A DNA stretch of 64,000 nucleotides from Salinispirillum sp. LH 10-3-1. GTDB taxonomy: Bacteria > Pseudomonadota > Gammaproteobacteria > Pseudomonadales > Natronospirillaceae. The stretch lies in assembly GCF_030643825.1 (NCBI RefSeq), contig NZ_CP101717.1, positions 2,935,673 to 2,999,672 on the forward strand, written 5' to 3'. Shown one piece after another: positions 7,610-15,271 of the stretch. The stretch's first letter is position 1. Each line of letters opens with the position of its first letter. Below the pieces are notes generated by a model, which saw nothing but the letters and a program-made list of their open reading frames with translations, was not told the DNA's origin and ran no database searches. The translations under genes and the position numbers were made by a program.

Positions 7610-7675
7610 ACGTAACGTTGCCTTCATTGGTGCAGGCGCGCTAGCGACTGCATCCGATGGAAGGCCTTGTTAAGT
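7610..7675 (-). other. attC recombination site of cassette 3
   Basis: 66 bases. Minus strand: left core ACTTAAC, a long imperfect hairpin (GCCTTCCATCGGATGCAG against CTGCACCAATGAAGGC with bulges), right core GTTACGT. The bulged hairpin is the structure that integron integrases recognise. The TAA stop of the SIR2-like gene lies in the left core. Confidence 0.88.
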
Positions 7676-8842
7676 TTTCCTGTTCATAGTAAATAAAAAC
7701 TCAACAGCTTCCGTAGAAAAGCCATCTAGCCAGAACGCCGATTTTTCCTTGTTAGAAAACCCATACCGTTGCATGAATTCTTCTTGCCCTGTTTGATCAT
7801 CTCTGAAATCAACGAATTTTACATTATCTTTTAGCGTTTCCAATAATTCTTCATCCCACCAAGATTCCTGATAATTAGAAATCACGTTGTATAGTATCTG
7901 GCGGATATACTCGTCATGTTCTGGAAGAGAAAAGCCGATAATTGAAATCCCCAGGTTATATCCACCCGCACGGCCAAGGCCATGCCAAAAATCCAGCAGT
8001 GGTGGAGCATATACAAACTTCACGTATGACGGCGACAATAGGAATGGAGCATTGAAGCCCCGATCTCCCTGATAGTACGCATCAGCATCTCGAATTCTGT
8101 GTATATGGAGCAATGGATCATCTGGAGATCTTGGGCCATCTACGATGGAAACAGCTTCATACCTTGTTGGATCGTCAAAAACACTATGGATGGGTATCCT
8201 AGTGCTGCCCTGTGATTCATGTGACTCTTTAATTGACAAAAACTGTTTGTTATTGAACCAGTCTACTGAGCCATGAAGCTTTAGAACTATGACTTCTTCC
8301 TTTTCGCTATCTACTGTGTTCGAATATTCACCAATTTCTTTGTACCGGTGTTGAAATAAACGATAGGGTTTTCCAACATACTCCAAAGCTCTTTCAAGAA
8401 TTATGTCGTAGTTAAATGTTATTACGATATCGTGAGGAGAAAGTGACTCCGCAAACCTATAATATGCATCAGGAAGGTTGTTTGCTTCGGGAGTTTTGAG
8501 ATGAATAACTTCACCTATTGCTTTTCGAATCATTAATTGTGATTCGTTACCCTCTTCGCTCCAAGTGTCGCTACCACGCAAGCCCAAGAAGTGTTCAATA
8601 TCCAAAAACGACATTAGCTCTTCTAAATCAATGTTGGACTCATCTATCGTTATTCCATCACAAGCCCTTCTGTACTCAATGTAGTTTTCAAGATCGCGTT
8701 GGAACTTTGTTTCCTTCCCATGCCTAGCTTCGATGGCACTTTTCACTTCCCCATAAAGTTCTGACGCAAGCGGAAGTCCAGCCGGTTTTGAGAAACCTGC
8801 GCCTAGAACAAATATTCTGAATCCTGGATGATCTGATGACAT
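7670..8842 (-). CDS. SIR2-like NAD-binding protein, candidate anti-phage NADase
   Basis: 390 residues. Motifs in order: GAGFSKPAGLPLA (14-26, NAD-binding GAGxS), TFNYDIILERAL (142-153), KLHGSVDW (188-195, with the likely catalytic His190) and GFSLPEHDEYIRQIL (303-317). This is the SIR2_2-type fold found in many defence systems, where it depletes NAD+ when phage is sensed. A C-terminal part of about 70 residues has no motif I recognise and may sense or oligomerise. The ATG at 8842 is 18 bases from the cassette edge with no Shine-Dalgarno sequence. Single-gene SIR2 defence is known, so a role alone or with the next cassette is inference. Confidence 0.85.
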   Translation of the reverse strand: MSSDHPGFRIFVLGAGFSKPAGLPLASELYGEVKSAIEARHGKETKFQRDLENYIEYRRACDGITIDESNIDLEELMSFLDIEHFLGLRGSDTWSEEGNESQLMIRKAIGEVIHLKTPEANNLPDAYYRFAESLSPHDIVITFNYDIILERALEYVGKPYRLFQHRYKEIGEYSNTVDSEKEEVIVLKLHGSVDWFNNKQFLSIKESHESQGSTRIPIHSVFDDPTRYEAVSIVDGPRSPDDPLLHIHRIRDADAYYQGDRGFNAPFLLSPSYVKFVYAPPLLDFWHGLGRAGGYNLGISIIGFSLPEHDEYIRQILYNVISNYQESWWDEELLETLKDNVKFVDFRDDQTGQEEFMQRYGFSNKEKSAFWLDGFSTEAVEFLFTMNRKT

Positions 8843-8859
8843 TACGTATATAAACTTAA

Positions 8860-9274
8860 CAGTTTATTAGTGCGCATGCGCGATTTGCTAGAATGCCTGA
8901 GTCAGCAAAAACCTCACAAACCTCTGATTTTGTTAATATTTTTACGATCTTCACCAAAATCATCTCTGGAAAAACGCGCATGCGCACTATCCTGTTCTGA
9001 AATTTTTGGAGCGTGCGTATAAACAAGGAGTCCGTCGCGCCAAGCCTTTGATTTTCTTACTGTTTTCAATTCGGCAGCCAGAAAAACACGCAAAGCTTGA
9101 AAACATCCTAGCAGAAAAACGCGCATGTGCACATAGAAAAGCCTGATTATACTGGGTTTTTGTACAGCTATTTTTCGTGCAAAAAATCCTGCTTTGCAAG
9201 GCGTAAATCGCTCTTCTGTAAGCACTGATAAACTACAGACGTTGGACGTATTGAGACTACGGAAGTATGTGAAC
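8860..9274. other. Gene-free region upstream of the first cassette, possible former attI/leader
   Basis: About 415 AT-rich bases with no convincing gene. A 103-codon minus-strand frame (8914-9225) exists but has no ribosome site and contains degenerate repeats. By position, the sequence left of the G/TT point at 8860 should be attI or the end of a lost cassette's attC; I see no clear attC here. An integrase would be expected nearby, but the mutarotase gene follows instead. Confidence 0.5.
8869..9134. repeat. Three dispersed copies of a GCGCATGCGC-type palindromic motif
   Basis: Copies at 8869-8882 (AGTGCGCATGCGCG), 8975-8988 (CGCGCATGCGCACT, inverted) and 9120-9134 (CGCGCATGTGCACAT, inverted). 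The two inverted copies are preceded by runs of A (GAAAAA), and on the minus strand both are followed after some tens of bases by related AAAATCA(A/G)AGG(C/T)TTG segments, so a larger unit appears duplicated and diverged. The role is unknown; it may be a regulator site or recombination remnant. Confidence 0.6.
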
Positions 9275-9301
9275 GGTTCGGCCAGAGGGCCGGCCGCCTA
9301 C
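9275..9301 (-). repeat. Single REP-like palindrome on the mutarotase stop codon
   Basis: On the minus strand it starts GTAGGCGGCCGG, then CCCT, CTGGCC and GAACC. It matches one half of the REP pair after pgi (23444-23470) at nearly every base. The TAG stop of the mutarotase gene is part of the repeat. Confidence 0.7.
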
Positions 9302-10182
9302 GGTTCATAGCCAATGGTGGTGCTGAGCGTATGGCTTTCCCATGGGGCTAACAAGCGTTTGTCGGGCCCGGCATTAGCGGCTTCGATGCACAGCATGTGT
9401 TGGTGGCCGTCGGTGGGGAATTGGCTCAGGGTCGCACCTTTGTCGGCACCGGGGTTCCAGACCACCAGCGCGGAACAGCCGTTGCGGGTAATCACGCGGT
9501 CTTTCATGCCATTACAACGCAATTTTACCGGGCCGGCGTATTGATAGTACACACGGTCTACTTCGCCATTAATGGTGAGCGCCTGGGTTTCTCCGGCGCG
9601 GTCTTCGCCGGTTAGTTTATCGAGGTAGCGAACGCTGGTTAGGCCATGTATTTCTGCGCTGGCTAGGTCGCTTACGGGCAGGTAGGTGTGCAGTGCTTGG
9701 CTGAGCAACTGGGGTTCGCTGCCAATATTGCGCGTGGTGAGGTTGATGGTCAGGCTGTGGCCCAACACAAACTCAACGCTCACGGCCCAGGCTTCTTCCG
9801 GCAGTAATTGCGTTAATGATTCGGGTGGGATCGACATATTCACGCGCACTTTCTGGTGCTCAACGGTCACGCCATCCAATTGCCAGTCTGCAGTACGTGC
9901 TACGCCATGGGCAGGCGCGCCGAGGCGGTCGCCACCGAACCACGGCCAACAAATGGGTACGCCGCCGCGCAATGCTGTGCCGGGTTGTTGCGGGTCGGCG
10001 GGACTCATCCACAACAGGTCGTCTTCTCCGCTGGGTTGGCAATGCACGATGTGCGCGCCAGTAAAGGCGATGCGAGCGCTAACGTTAGAGTGTTTGATAC
10101 ACAAAAATGACCGCCCGTGGGCGTTGGTTTCAAGCGTGATGCCATCGGGCAAGGCGTTTAATGCTGAAGGGGTATTGCTCAT
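9298..10182 (-). CDS. D-hexose-6-phosphate mutarotase (aldose 1-epimerase family, YeaD-like)
   Basis: 294 residues of the glucose-6-phosphate 1-epimerase type, which interconverts alpha and beta anomers of hexose 6-phosphates. Visible family blocks: DDLLWMSPADPQQPGTALRG, GGVPICWPWFG, PAHGVARTADWQ, LSQALHTYLPVSD (catalytic His) and LVVWNPGADKG. It overlaps the upstream aminotransferase by four bases (ATGA), so the two are translationally coupled. The stop lies inside a REP-like palindrome. Confidence 0.88.
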   Translation of the reverse strand: MSNTPSALNALPDGITLETNAHGRSFLCIKHSNVSARIAFTGAHIVHCQPSGEDDLLWMSPADPQQPGTALRGGVPICWPWFGGDRLGAPAHGVARTADWQLDGVTVEHQKVRVNMSIPPESLTQLLPEEAWAVSVEFVLGHSLTINLTTRNIGSEPQLLSQALHTYLPVSDLASAEIHGLTSVRYLDKLTGEDRAGETQALTINGEVDRVYYQYAGPVKLRCNGMKDRVITRNGCSALVVWNPGADKGATLSQFPTDGHQHMLCIEAANAGPDKRLLAPWESHTLSTTIGYEP

Positions 10183-11345
10183 AAGCCACTCACAAATTGG
10201 GCGATCCGCCCTAAGGCTGTACGCAAACGCTCGGGTTCACAGGTATAGGCAAAGCGTACAAAGTGTGAGGGGTTCTCGCCACCAAAATCGTCGCCGGGTG
10301 TCACCGCCACGTATTGTTCGGCCAATAGGCGTTCGCAGAAGGTCAGTGCATCTAAACCGGTGTGGCGGATGTCGGCGTATAAATAGAACGCGCCCTGGCC
10401 GTCGTTCGGTAAACCAAAACCCAGTTCCGCCAGTCCGGCGTACAGGCAGTCGCGGCGTTCGGCAAAGGCGGCAACACGCTCTGCGTATTCGGCATCCATG
10501 TCGGGCTGCAAGGCGCGCAAAGCAGCGTATTGCGAGACGGTGGGCGGGGCTAGAAAGAGGTTCTGACACAGCCGGTTGGCGGCATCTACGGCGTGTTCGG
10601 GCACCACACACCAACCCAGCCGCCAGCCGGTCATGCCGTAGTATTTAGAAAAGCTGTTGATGACCCAGGCATCGTCGCTCAGTTCCAAAATGGAATGCGA
10701 GCGGGAGCCGCTGTAGTCGAGCCCTTGGTAAATTTCATCCACAATCAAATGGGCGTCGCGCGTGGCACACCATTGATGCAGGGCGTCCAGTTCGTTGCGC
10801 GCCAACACCTTACCGGTCGGATTCGCCGGGCTGGCCACCAATAAGGCGCGGGTGTCAGCAGCCCAGTGTTCGGCCAGCCAGTCGGTGGTCAAGCTAAAAC
10901 CGGTGTGCGCAGGCAAGGGTGCGCAATGCGTGTTGATGTTCAGCAAGGCGGCGATCTGGCGGTTACACGGGTAGCCCGGCTCGGGCAGCAGCAGGGTTTG
11001 GTTGGCATCGAGCGTTAAGCTTAGGACCACCTGCAAAGCGCCGGATGCACCGGGCGTGAGAATGAAGCGCTCAGGGGCGATTTGAACGCCATAGCGGCGT
11101 TGATAGCTGGCCGCGAGCGCGGTTTGCAGGTCAGGAATGCCGGTCGACGGGGTATAAAAGGTGCGCCCTTCGCTCAAGGCGGTTTGCGCGGCGGCGACCA
11201 CTCGCTCGGGCGTGGGAAAATCCGGTTCGCCCACTTCGAGGTGAATGACGTCGTGCCCTTGCGCCATCAAGGCATGCGCAGCGCCCAATATATGCATCAC
11301 CTGAAAGGCGGCGACCTGTTGTTCTCGTTGTGCCAGTGCGGGCAT
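10179..11345 (-). CDS. Pyridoxal-phosphate aminotransferase (class I/II)
   Basis: 388 residues. Family features: VIHLEVGEPDFPTPERV at the N-terminus, GASGALQVVLSL, SPANPTGKVL, DEIYQGLDYSG, and NSFSKYYGMTGWRLGW containing the PLP lysine; VRFAYTCEPERLRTAL near the C-terminus holds the substrate-carboxylate arginine. The exact amino acid is not clear; AlaA/AspC-like enzymes are nearest in appearance. The ATG at 11345 has AGGAG six bases upstream. The longer open frame to 11483 would run into the divergent gluQ gene and is rejected. Confidence 0.85.
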   Translation of the reverse strand: MPALAQREQQVAAFQVMHILGAAHALMAQGHDVIHLEVGEPDFPTPERVVAAAQTALSEGRTFYTPSTGIPDLQTALAASYQRRYGVQIAPERFILTPGASGALQVVLSLTLDANQTLLLPEPGYPCNRQIAALLNINTHCAPLPAHTGFSLTTDWLAEHWAADTRALLVASPANPTGKVLARNELDALHQWCATRDAHLIVDEIYQGLDYSGSRSHSILELSDDAWVINSFSKYYGMTGWRLGWCVVPEHAVDAANRLCQNLFLAPPTVSQYAALRALQPDMDAEYAERVAAFAERRDCLYAGLAELGFGLPNDGQGAFYLYADIRHTGLDALTFCERLLAEQYVAVTPGDDFGGENPSHFVRFAYTCEPERLRTALGRIAQFVSGL

Positions 11346-11414
11346 GCCGTACTCCTGTGCTACCAGTGCATCGTGCTTGTACGCGCATCCTACCAGCGGG
11401 TAAACTCTCCTGCC

Positions 11415-12320
11415 ATGGATAACCCACCTTCCGACATGCCTTATATAGGTCGCTTCGCGCCATCGCCCTCCGGCCCTTTGCATTTTGGTTCGTTGGTGGC
11501 GGCGTTGGGAAGCTATTTAGATGCCCGTGCACAGGGTGGGGAATGGTATGTCCGCATTGAAGATATTGACCCGCCACGCGAGCAACCGGGCGCGGCGGAC
11601 GAGATTTTACGCACCTTGGATGCGCTGGGCCTGCATTGGGACGGCGAAGTGATGTGGCAAAGTCAGCGCAGCGAGGCCTACGAGGCGGCGTTAGACGCTC
11701 TGCGCGACGAATTGTTTTACTGCACCTGCACACGAGCCGACCTGCGACCTTTCGCGGGCGTTTACCCCGGCACCTGCCGTGCACGCACTCAAATGCCCCT
11801 CGACACTCCCTCCGCCATTCGTTTGCGTACCCCGGATTCTGCATTGACCTTCCTCGACCGCCGTTTGGGCGAGCAAAGCCTGACGCCCACCGACACCGGC
11901 GGCGACCCCATATTGCGCCGCAAAGACGGCCTATGGGCGTATCAACTCGCGGTGGTGGTGGACGACGGCGCACAAGGCATTACCGATGTGGTGCGCGGCA
12001 ACGACTTGCTGAACACCACGGCCGGGCAAGTGTATTTGCAAACCCGCCTCGGCCTGCCAACGCCGCGCTACCTGCATTTACCCGTAGTGGTGGATGCGGA
12101 AGGGCGGAAACTCAGCAAACAAAACCACGCCCCCGCCATTGATGTAACCCAGCAACGCCCGTTATTACGTGCGGCATTGCAAGCACTGGGGTTGAACGCA
12201 CCCGACCTCGACGCATCTGCTTTATTAAAGTGGGGCGTGGCGAACTGGCTAGACAACATCACACAACTGCGTAGCGGCGACGTGCCCCAGCCCATCACCG
12301 AGCAGGGCTTGGCCTCATGA
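11415..12320 (+). CDS. gluQ: Glutamyl-Q tRNA(Asp) synthetase
   Basis: 301 residues, a shortened glutamyl-tRNA synthetase lacking the anticodon-binding domain. It charges the queuosine of tRNA(Asp) with glutamate. The HIGH-type motif is in RFAPSPSGPLHFGSL, zinc ligands in FYCTCTRADL...YPGTC, and the KMSKS-type motif is KLSKQN. It is divergent from the aminotransferase and overlaps cbrA by four bases (ATGA). An ATG seven codons further in (11436) is an alternative start; neither has a strong ribosome site. Confidence 0.9.
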   Translation: MDNPPSDMPYIGRFAPSPSGPLHFGSLVAALGSYLDARAQGGEWYVRIEDIDPPREQPGAADEILRTLDALGLHWDGEVMWQSQRSEAYEAALDALRDELFYCTCTRADLRPFAGVYPGTCRARTQMPLDTPSAIRLRTPDSALTFLDRRLGEQSLTPTDTGGDPILRRKDGLWAYQLAVVVDDGAQGITDVVRGNDLLNTTAGQVYLQTRLGLPTPRYLHLPVVVDAEGRKLSKQNHAPAIDVTQQRPLLRAALQALGLNAPDLDASALLKWGVANWLDNITQLRSGDVPQPITEQGLAS

Positions 12321-15271
12321 TATTTAGTATTCCTCTGCTGCTGGGCTCAGGCCTAGCGTACCTCGCGGTATTGATGCTGGCGGGGTACGCGGCCGATCGC
12401 GGCTGGCTGCCACAGCGCTGGTCGGAAAACCCGTTCGTGTACACCTTGGCGTTAAGCCTGTATTTCAGTGCGTGGGTGTTTTTTGGCTTGTTGGCGTTGG
12501 CGTACACCTTTCAAACGGGTTATCTCACTTTAATTGCTGGGTTGTTGTTGCTGTTTGTCGCGGCACCCGTTCTGGTCAGGCCGGTGCTGCGCATTGCACA
12601 AAGTTACCAGTTGAGTTCGCTGGCAGACATGATGGCCTTTCGCTTTCGCTCGCGTTGGGCCGGCAGCTGGGTAACGCTCGCACTGACGCTCACCGCGCTG
12701 CCTATGCTGGCCTTGCAGATTCGTGTGTTGAACGACAGTGTGCGCATGTTGGTCCCCGGTACATCACCGGTTCACATTGCTTTTGGCTTCTGCACCATTG
12801 CGCTCTTTTTAACGCTGCTGCTCAGCGCCCGCCAACGCACCCCTACCCAGCGCCACCACAGTTTGGTGATTGGCTTGGCCGCCGACGGCGTGGTGAAGTT
12901 GCTCGCCTTTATTGTGCTGGGCGGCTTTGTAACCTGGCAGGTGTTTGCCGGGCCGGGCGATATGTGGGCATGGAAAAGTACCGAAGCTCAGCGCTATTTG
13001 CGCTTTAACCCGCGCTTGGGGCTCGCACCGGGATTGACCATGGTGGCCATGTTCTTTATTGCGCCCATTGTCTTCCCGCAGATGTTTCATGTGTTGGTGC
13101 GCGAGCACCCCGACCGCTCGGAGCCACGCTGGCTGCAATGGGGCCTGCCGGTGTATGCGCTGTTGTTCGCTATCCCGGTGTTTCCGATTCTGTGGGGCGG
13201 TATCAAGCTGGGCTTCCCGACGGCGCCGGAACTCTTTGTGCTTAGCATTGGCGAACACATGTCGACGCCGCTGTTGAGTTTGCTGCTTTTTATTGTGATT
13301 GCTTCGGCGGCATTGACCACCACAGTGGTGACCTCGCTGGCGCTGGCATCGATGTGGGTGAACCACGGCGTACTGCCCTATTTCCCGCCGCGCCGGGAGT
13401 CATCGGACATCTACCGCTGGCTGATGTGGACGCGGCGCGCCGTCATTGTCACCTTGTTGACCGTCAGCCTGTTGGTGGCGCTGAACCTGCACGAAAACCA
13501 CAGCCTGTCGCACCTCGGTTTGATCACCTTCGCTGCGACCCTGCAGTTCCTGCCCGGCTTAATCGGGTTGCTGTATTGGCCCGGGGCGAGCCGCAGCGGC
13601 TTTGTCGGCGGTTTGGTGGCAGGCATGACTTGCTGGCTGTTGCTGTTGGGCCTTCCGCTGCTGCTGGAGCCGGGGCTGTTTGCGCCCTATTTGCCGACCA
13701 GCATTGGGGCTTTGACCAACGAATGGTTTACCACCTCGTTGCTCGCCATGCTGATCAATCTGGTGTGCTTTGTTGGTTTGTCGATTCGCTTTCCACCAAC
13801 CCGCCAAGAGCTGGCGGCGGCTTCGGCCTGTAGCCAAAACGCACCGCTGTCGCCCAGTCGGCGTGGCCTGCGGGCGCACAATGCACGGGAGTTTGTGCAC
13901 CAGTTAGCGCGGCCGTTGGGCCAGGTAACGGCCGAACGTGAAGTAGACCGCGCCTTGAACGAGCTGGGCTACACCTCTGCGGAATACCGCCCGTTCGCCC
14001 TACGGCGCTTGCGCGATCGACTCGAAGTCAATTTGTCCGGGCTGATGGGCCCGAGTGTGGCGCAGGCGCTGGTTGAGCGGTACTTGGCGGTGGACAGCAA
14101 CGAAATAGACCCCGCTACCGAAGACCTGTATCTGGTCGAGAACCGTTTGGAAGGCCTGCACACCCAGTTAACGGGTATGGCCCGCGAACTCGACCAGTTG
14201 CGCCGTTTCCACCGCGACACCCTGATGCGCTTACCCATTGGCGTGTTCTCGCTCGCCGCCGATGGTGAGATTTTGATGTGGAACCGCGTAATGGAGCAGC
14301 TGGTGGGGCTCACCGCCGAACAGGTGCTGGGCACCCGTTTGAATGCACTTCCCCCAGCCTGGCGAGACCTTTTAATGGGTTTTGTGAACGATGAAAGCAC
14401 CGAAGCGGCCATGCTGCCACTGGACGCGGAAGAAGGCCGCCGCTGGCTGGGCCTGCATCGATCGCCCGGTCCAGACTTACAAGGCGGTGCAGAATCGGCC
14501 GCTTTGGTGGTGTTGGTGGACGATCAAACGCAGACCAAGTTGCTGGAAGACGAGCTGATTCACAGTGAACGCTTGGCCGCCATTGGTAGTCTTTCTGCTG
14601 GTGTGGCGCATGAAATCGGCAACCCCATCACGGGCATCGATTCCTTGGCGCAAGAACTGAAATACCTGAGTGAAGACCCCAATGTGCAGGAAGTCGCGGT
14701 GCAGATACGCGAACAAACCCAACGCGTCACCAACATCGTACAATCGCTGGTGAGCTACGCCCACGCCGGGCAATCCAAACGCCAAGGCGACCACAGCCCG
14801 CATGTGCTTTATGACATCGTACAGGATGCGGTAAACCTGTTGCAGTTAAGCAAAGACCGCAAGCCCGTGGTGTTGCTCAATGAAGTACCGCCTGACCTCT
14901 ACGTGCTGTGTGATGCACAGCGCCTCGGGCAGGTGTTTATTAATTTGCTGACCAACGCCCGCGACGCCTCACAGCCGCGTGATGAAATAACCATCACTGC
15001 GCTGGCTGACACGCACCGCATTCAAATTGAGGTCGTCGACCGGGGCGTAGGCATACCCAAAGAAGTGAAAGACCGTATACTGGAGCCCTTCTTCACCACG
15101 AAAGATGTGGGCAAGGGCACCGGTCTGGGCCTACCCTTGGCGAATAACATCGTGGAAGAACACTTCGGCAGCCTGGAATTTGAAAGTCCGGCCTTTCGCC
15201 TGGAAGGTCGGGGAACGCGGGTTATAATCACCCTACCAAGACACAGCATCGACACGGATACCCCTGAGTGA
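12317..15271 (+). CDS. cbrA: Sensor histidine kinase with sodium/solute symporter domain, CbrA-like
   Basis: 984 residues. The first 500 or so form a sodium:solute symporter-like membrane domain with about 13 helices, followed by a linker, a PAS-like domain (MRLPIGVFSLAADGEILMWN, around 635-655), the phosphoacceptor box SAGVAHEIGNPITG (His765) and an ATPase domain (NLLTNARDAS, DRGVGIP, FTTKDVGKGTGLGLPL). In Pseudomonas CbrA governs carbon/nitrogen balance and use of histidine, proline and arginine. Gene order gluQ-cbrA-cbrB-pcnB is the same here. It overlaps cbrB by one base. Confidence 0.92.
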   Translation: MIFSIPLLLGSGLAYLAVLMLAGYAADRGWLPQRWSENPFVYTLALSLYFSAWVFFGLLALAYTFQTGYLTLIAGLLLLFVAAPVLVRPVLRIAQSYQLSSLADMMAFRFRSRWAGSWVTLALTLTALPMLALQIRVLNDSVRMLVPGTSPVHIAFGFCTIALFLTLLLSARQRTPTQRHHSLVIGLAADGVVKLLAFIVLGGFVTWQVFAGPGDMWAWKSTEAQRYLRFNPRLGLAPGLTMVAMFFIAPIVFPQMFHVLVREHPDRSEPRWLQWGLPVYALLFAIPVFPILWGGIKLGFPTAPELFVLSIGEHMSTPLLSLLLFIVIASAALTTTVVTSLALASMWVNHGVLPYFPPRRESSDIYRWLMWTRRAVIVTLLTVSLLVALNLHENHSLSHLGLITFAATLQFLPGLIGLLYWPGASRSGFVGGLVAGMTCWLLLLGLPLLLEPGLFAPYLPTSIGALTNEWFTTSLLAMLINLVCFVGLSIRFPPTRQELAAASACSQNAPLSPSRRGLRAHNAREFVHQLARPLGQVTAEREVDRALNELGYTSAEYRPFALRRLRDRLEVNLSGLMGPSVAQALVERYLAVDSNEIDPATEDLYLVENRLEGLHTQLTGMARELDQLRRFHRDTLMRLPIGVFSLAADGEILMWNRVMEQLVGLTAEQVLGTRLNALPPAWRDLLMGFVNDESTEAAMLPLDAEEGRRWLGLHRSPGPDLQGGAESAALVVLVDDQTQTKLLEDELIHSERLAAIGSLSAGVAHEIGNPITGIDSLAQELKYLSEDPNVQEVAVQIREQTQRVTNIVQSLVSYAHAGQSKRQGDHSPHVLYDIVQDAVNLLQLSKDRKPVVLLNEVPPDLYVLCDAQRLGQVFINLLTNARDASQPRDEITITALADTHRIQIEVVDRGVGIPKEVKDRILEPFFTTKDVGKGTGLGLPLANNIVEEHFGSLEFESPAFRLEGRGTRVIITLPRHSIDTDTPE

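Larger units (their letters stand above)
6277..8859 (-). mobile_element. Array of three integron gene cassettes without an integrase
   Basis: Three genes in one direction, each followed at its stop codon by an attC. Predicted recombination points (G/TT) are at 8860/8859, 7616/7615 and 6773/6772, giving cassettes of about 1.24 kb (SIR2-like), 0.84 kb (Abi_C) and one cut to about 0.5 kb (membrane protein). For each cassette the first bases complement its own attC left core (TTAAGT/ACTTAAC, TTACGT/ACGTAAC, TTAGCC/GGCTAAC), which is strong internal evidence. Non-coding DNA between genes is nearly all attC. No intI gene lies next to the array; the region matches the definition of an orphan attC cluster. 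Confidence 0.85.

Noticed and set aside
8880-8940. attC preceding the SIR2 cassette
   Set aside because: TTTGCT/AGCAAA arms exist, but no bulged hairpin with proper core spacing could be found.
8914-9225. 103-codon minus-strand open frame upstream of the SIR2 cassette
   Set aside because: No ribosome site; it runs through the degenerate repeats and has no family resemblance.
9686-10648. 320-codon plus-strand frame
   Set aside because: Antisense to the mutarotase and aminotransferase genes; arginine-rich shadow composition.
11346-11483. N-terminal extension of the aminotransferase
   Set aside because: Overlaps the divergent gluQ start and lacks family similarity; AGGAG points to ATG 11345.
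11131-11973. 280-codon minus-strand frame
   Set aside because: Shadow of gluQ with low-complexity, Arg/Pro-rich translation.
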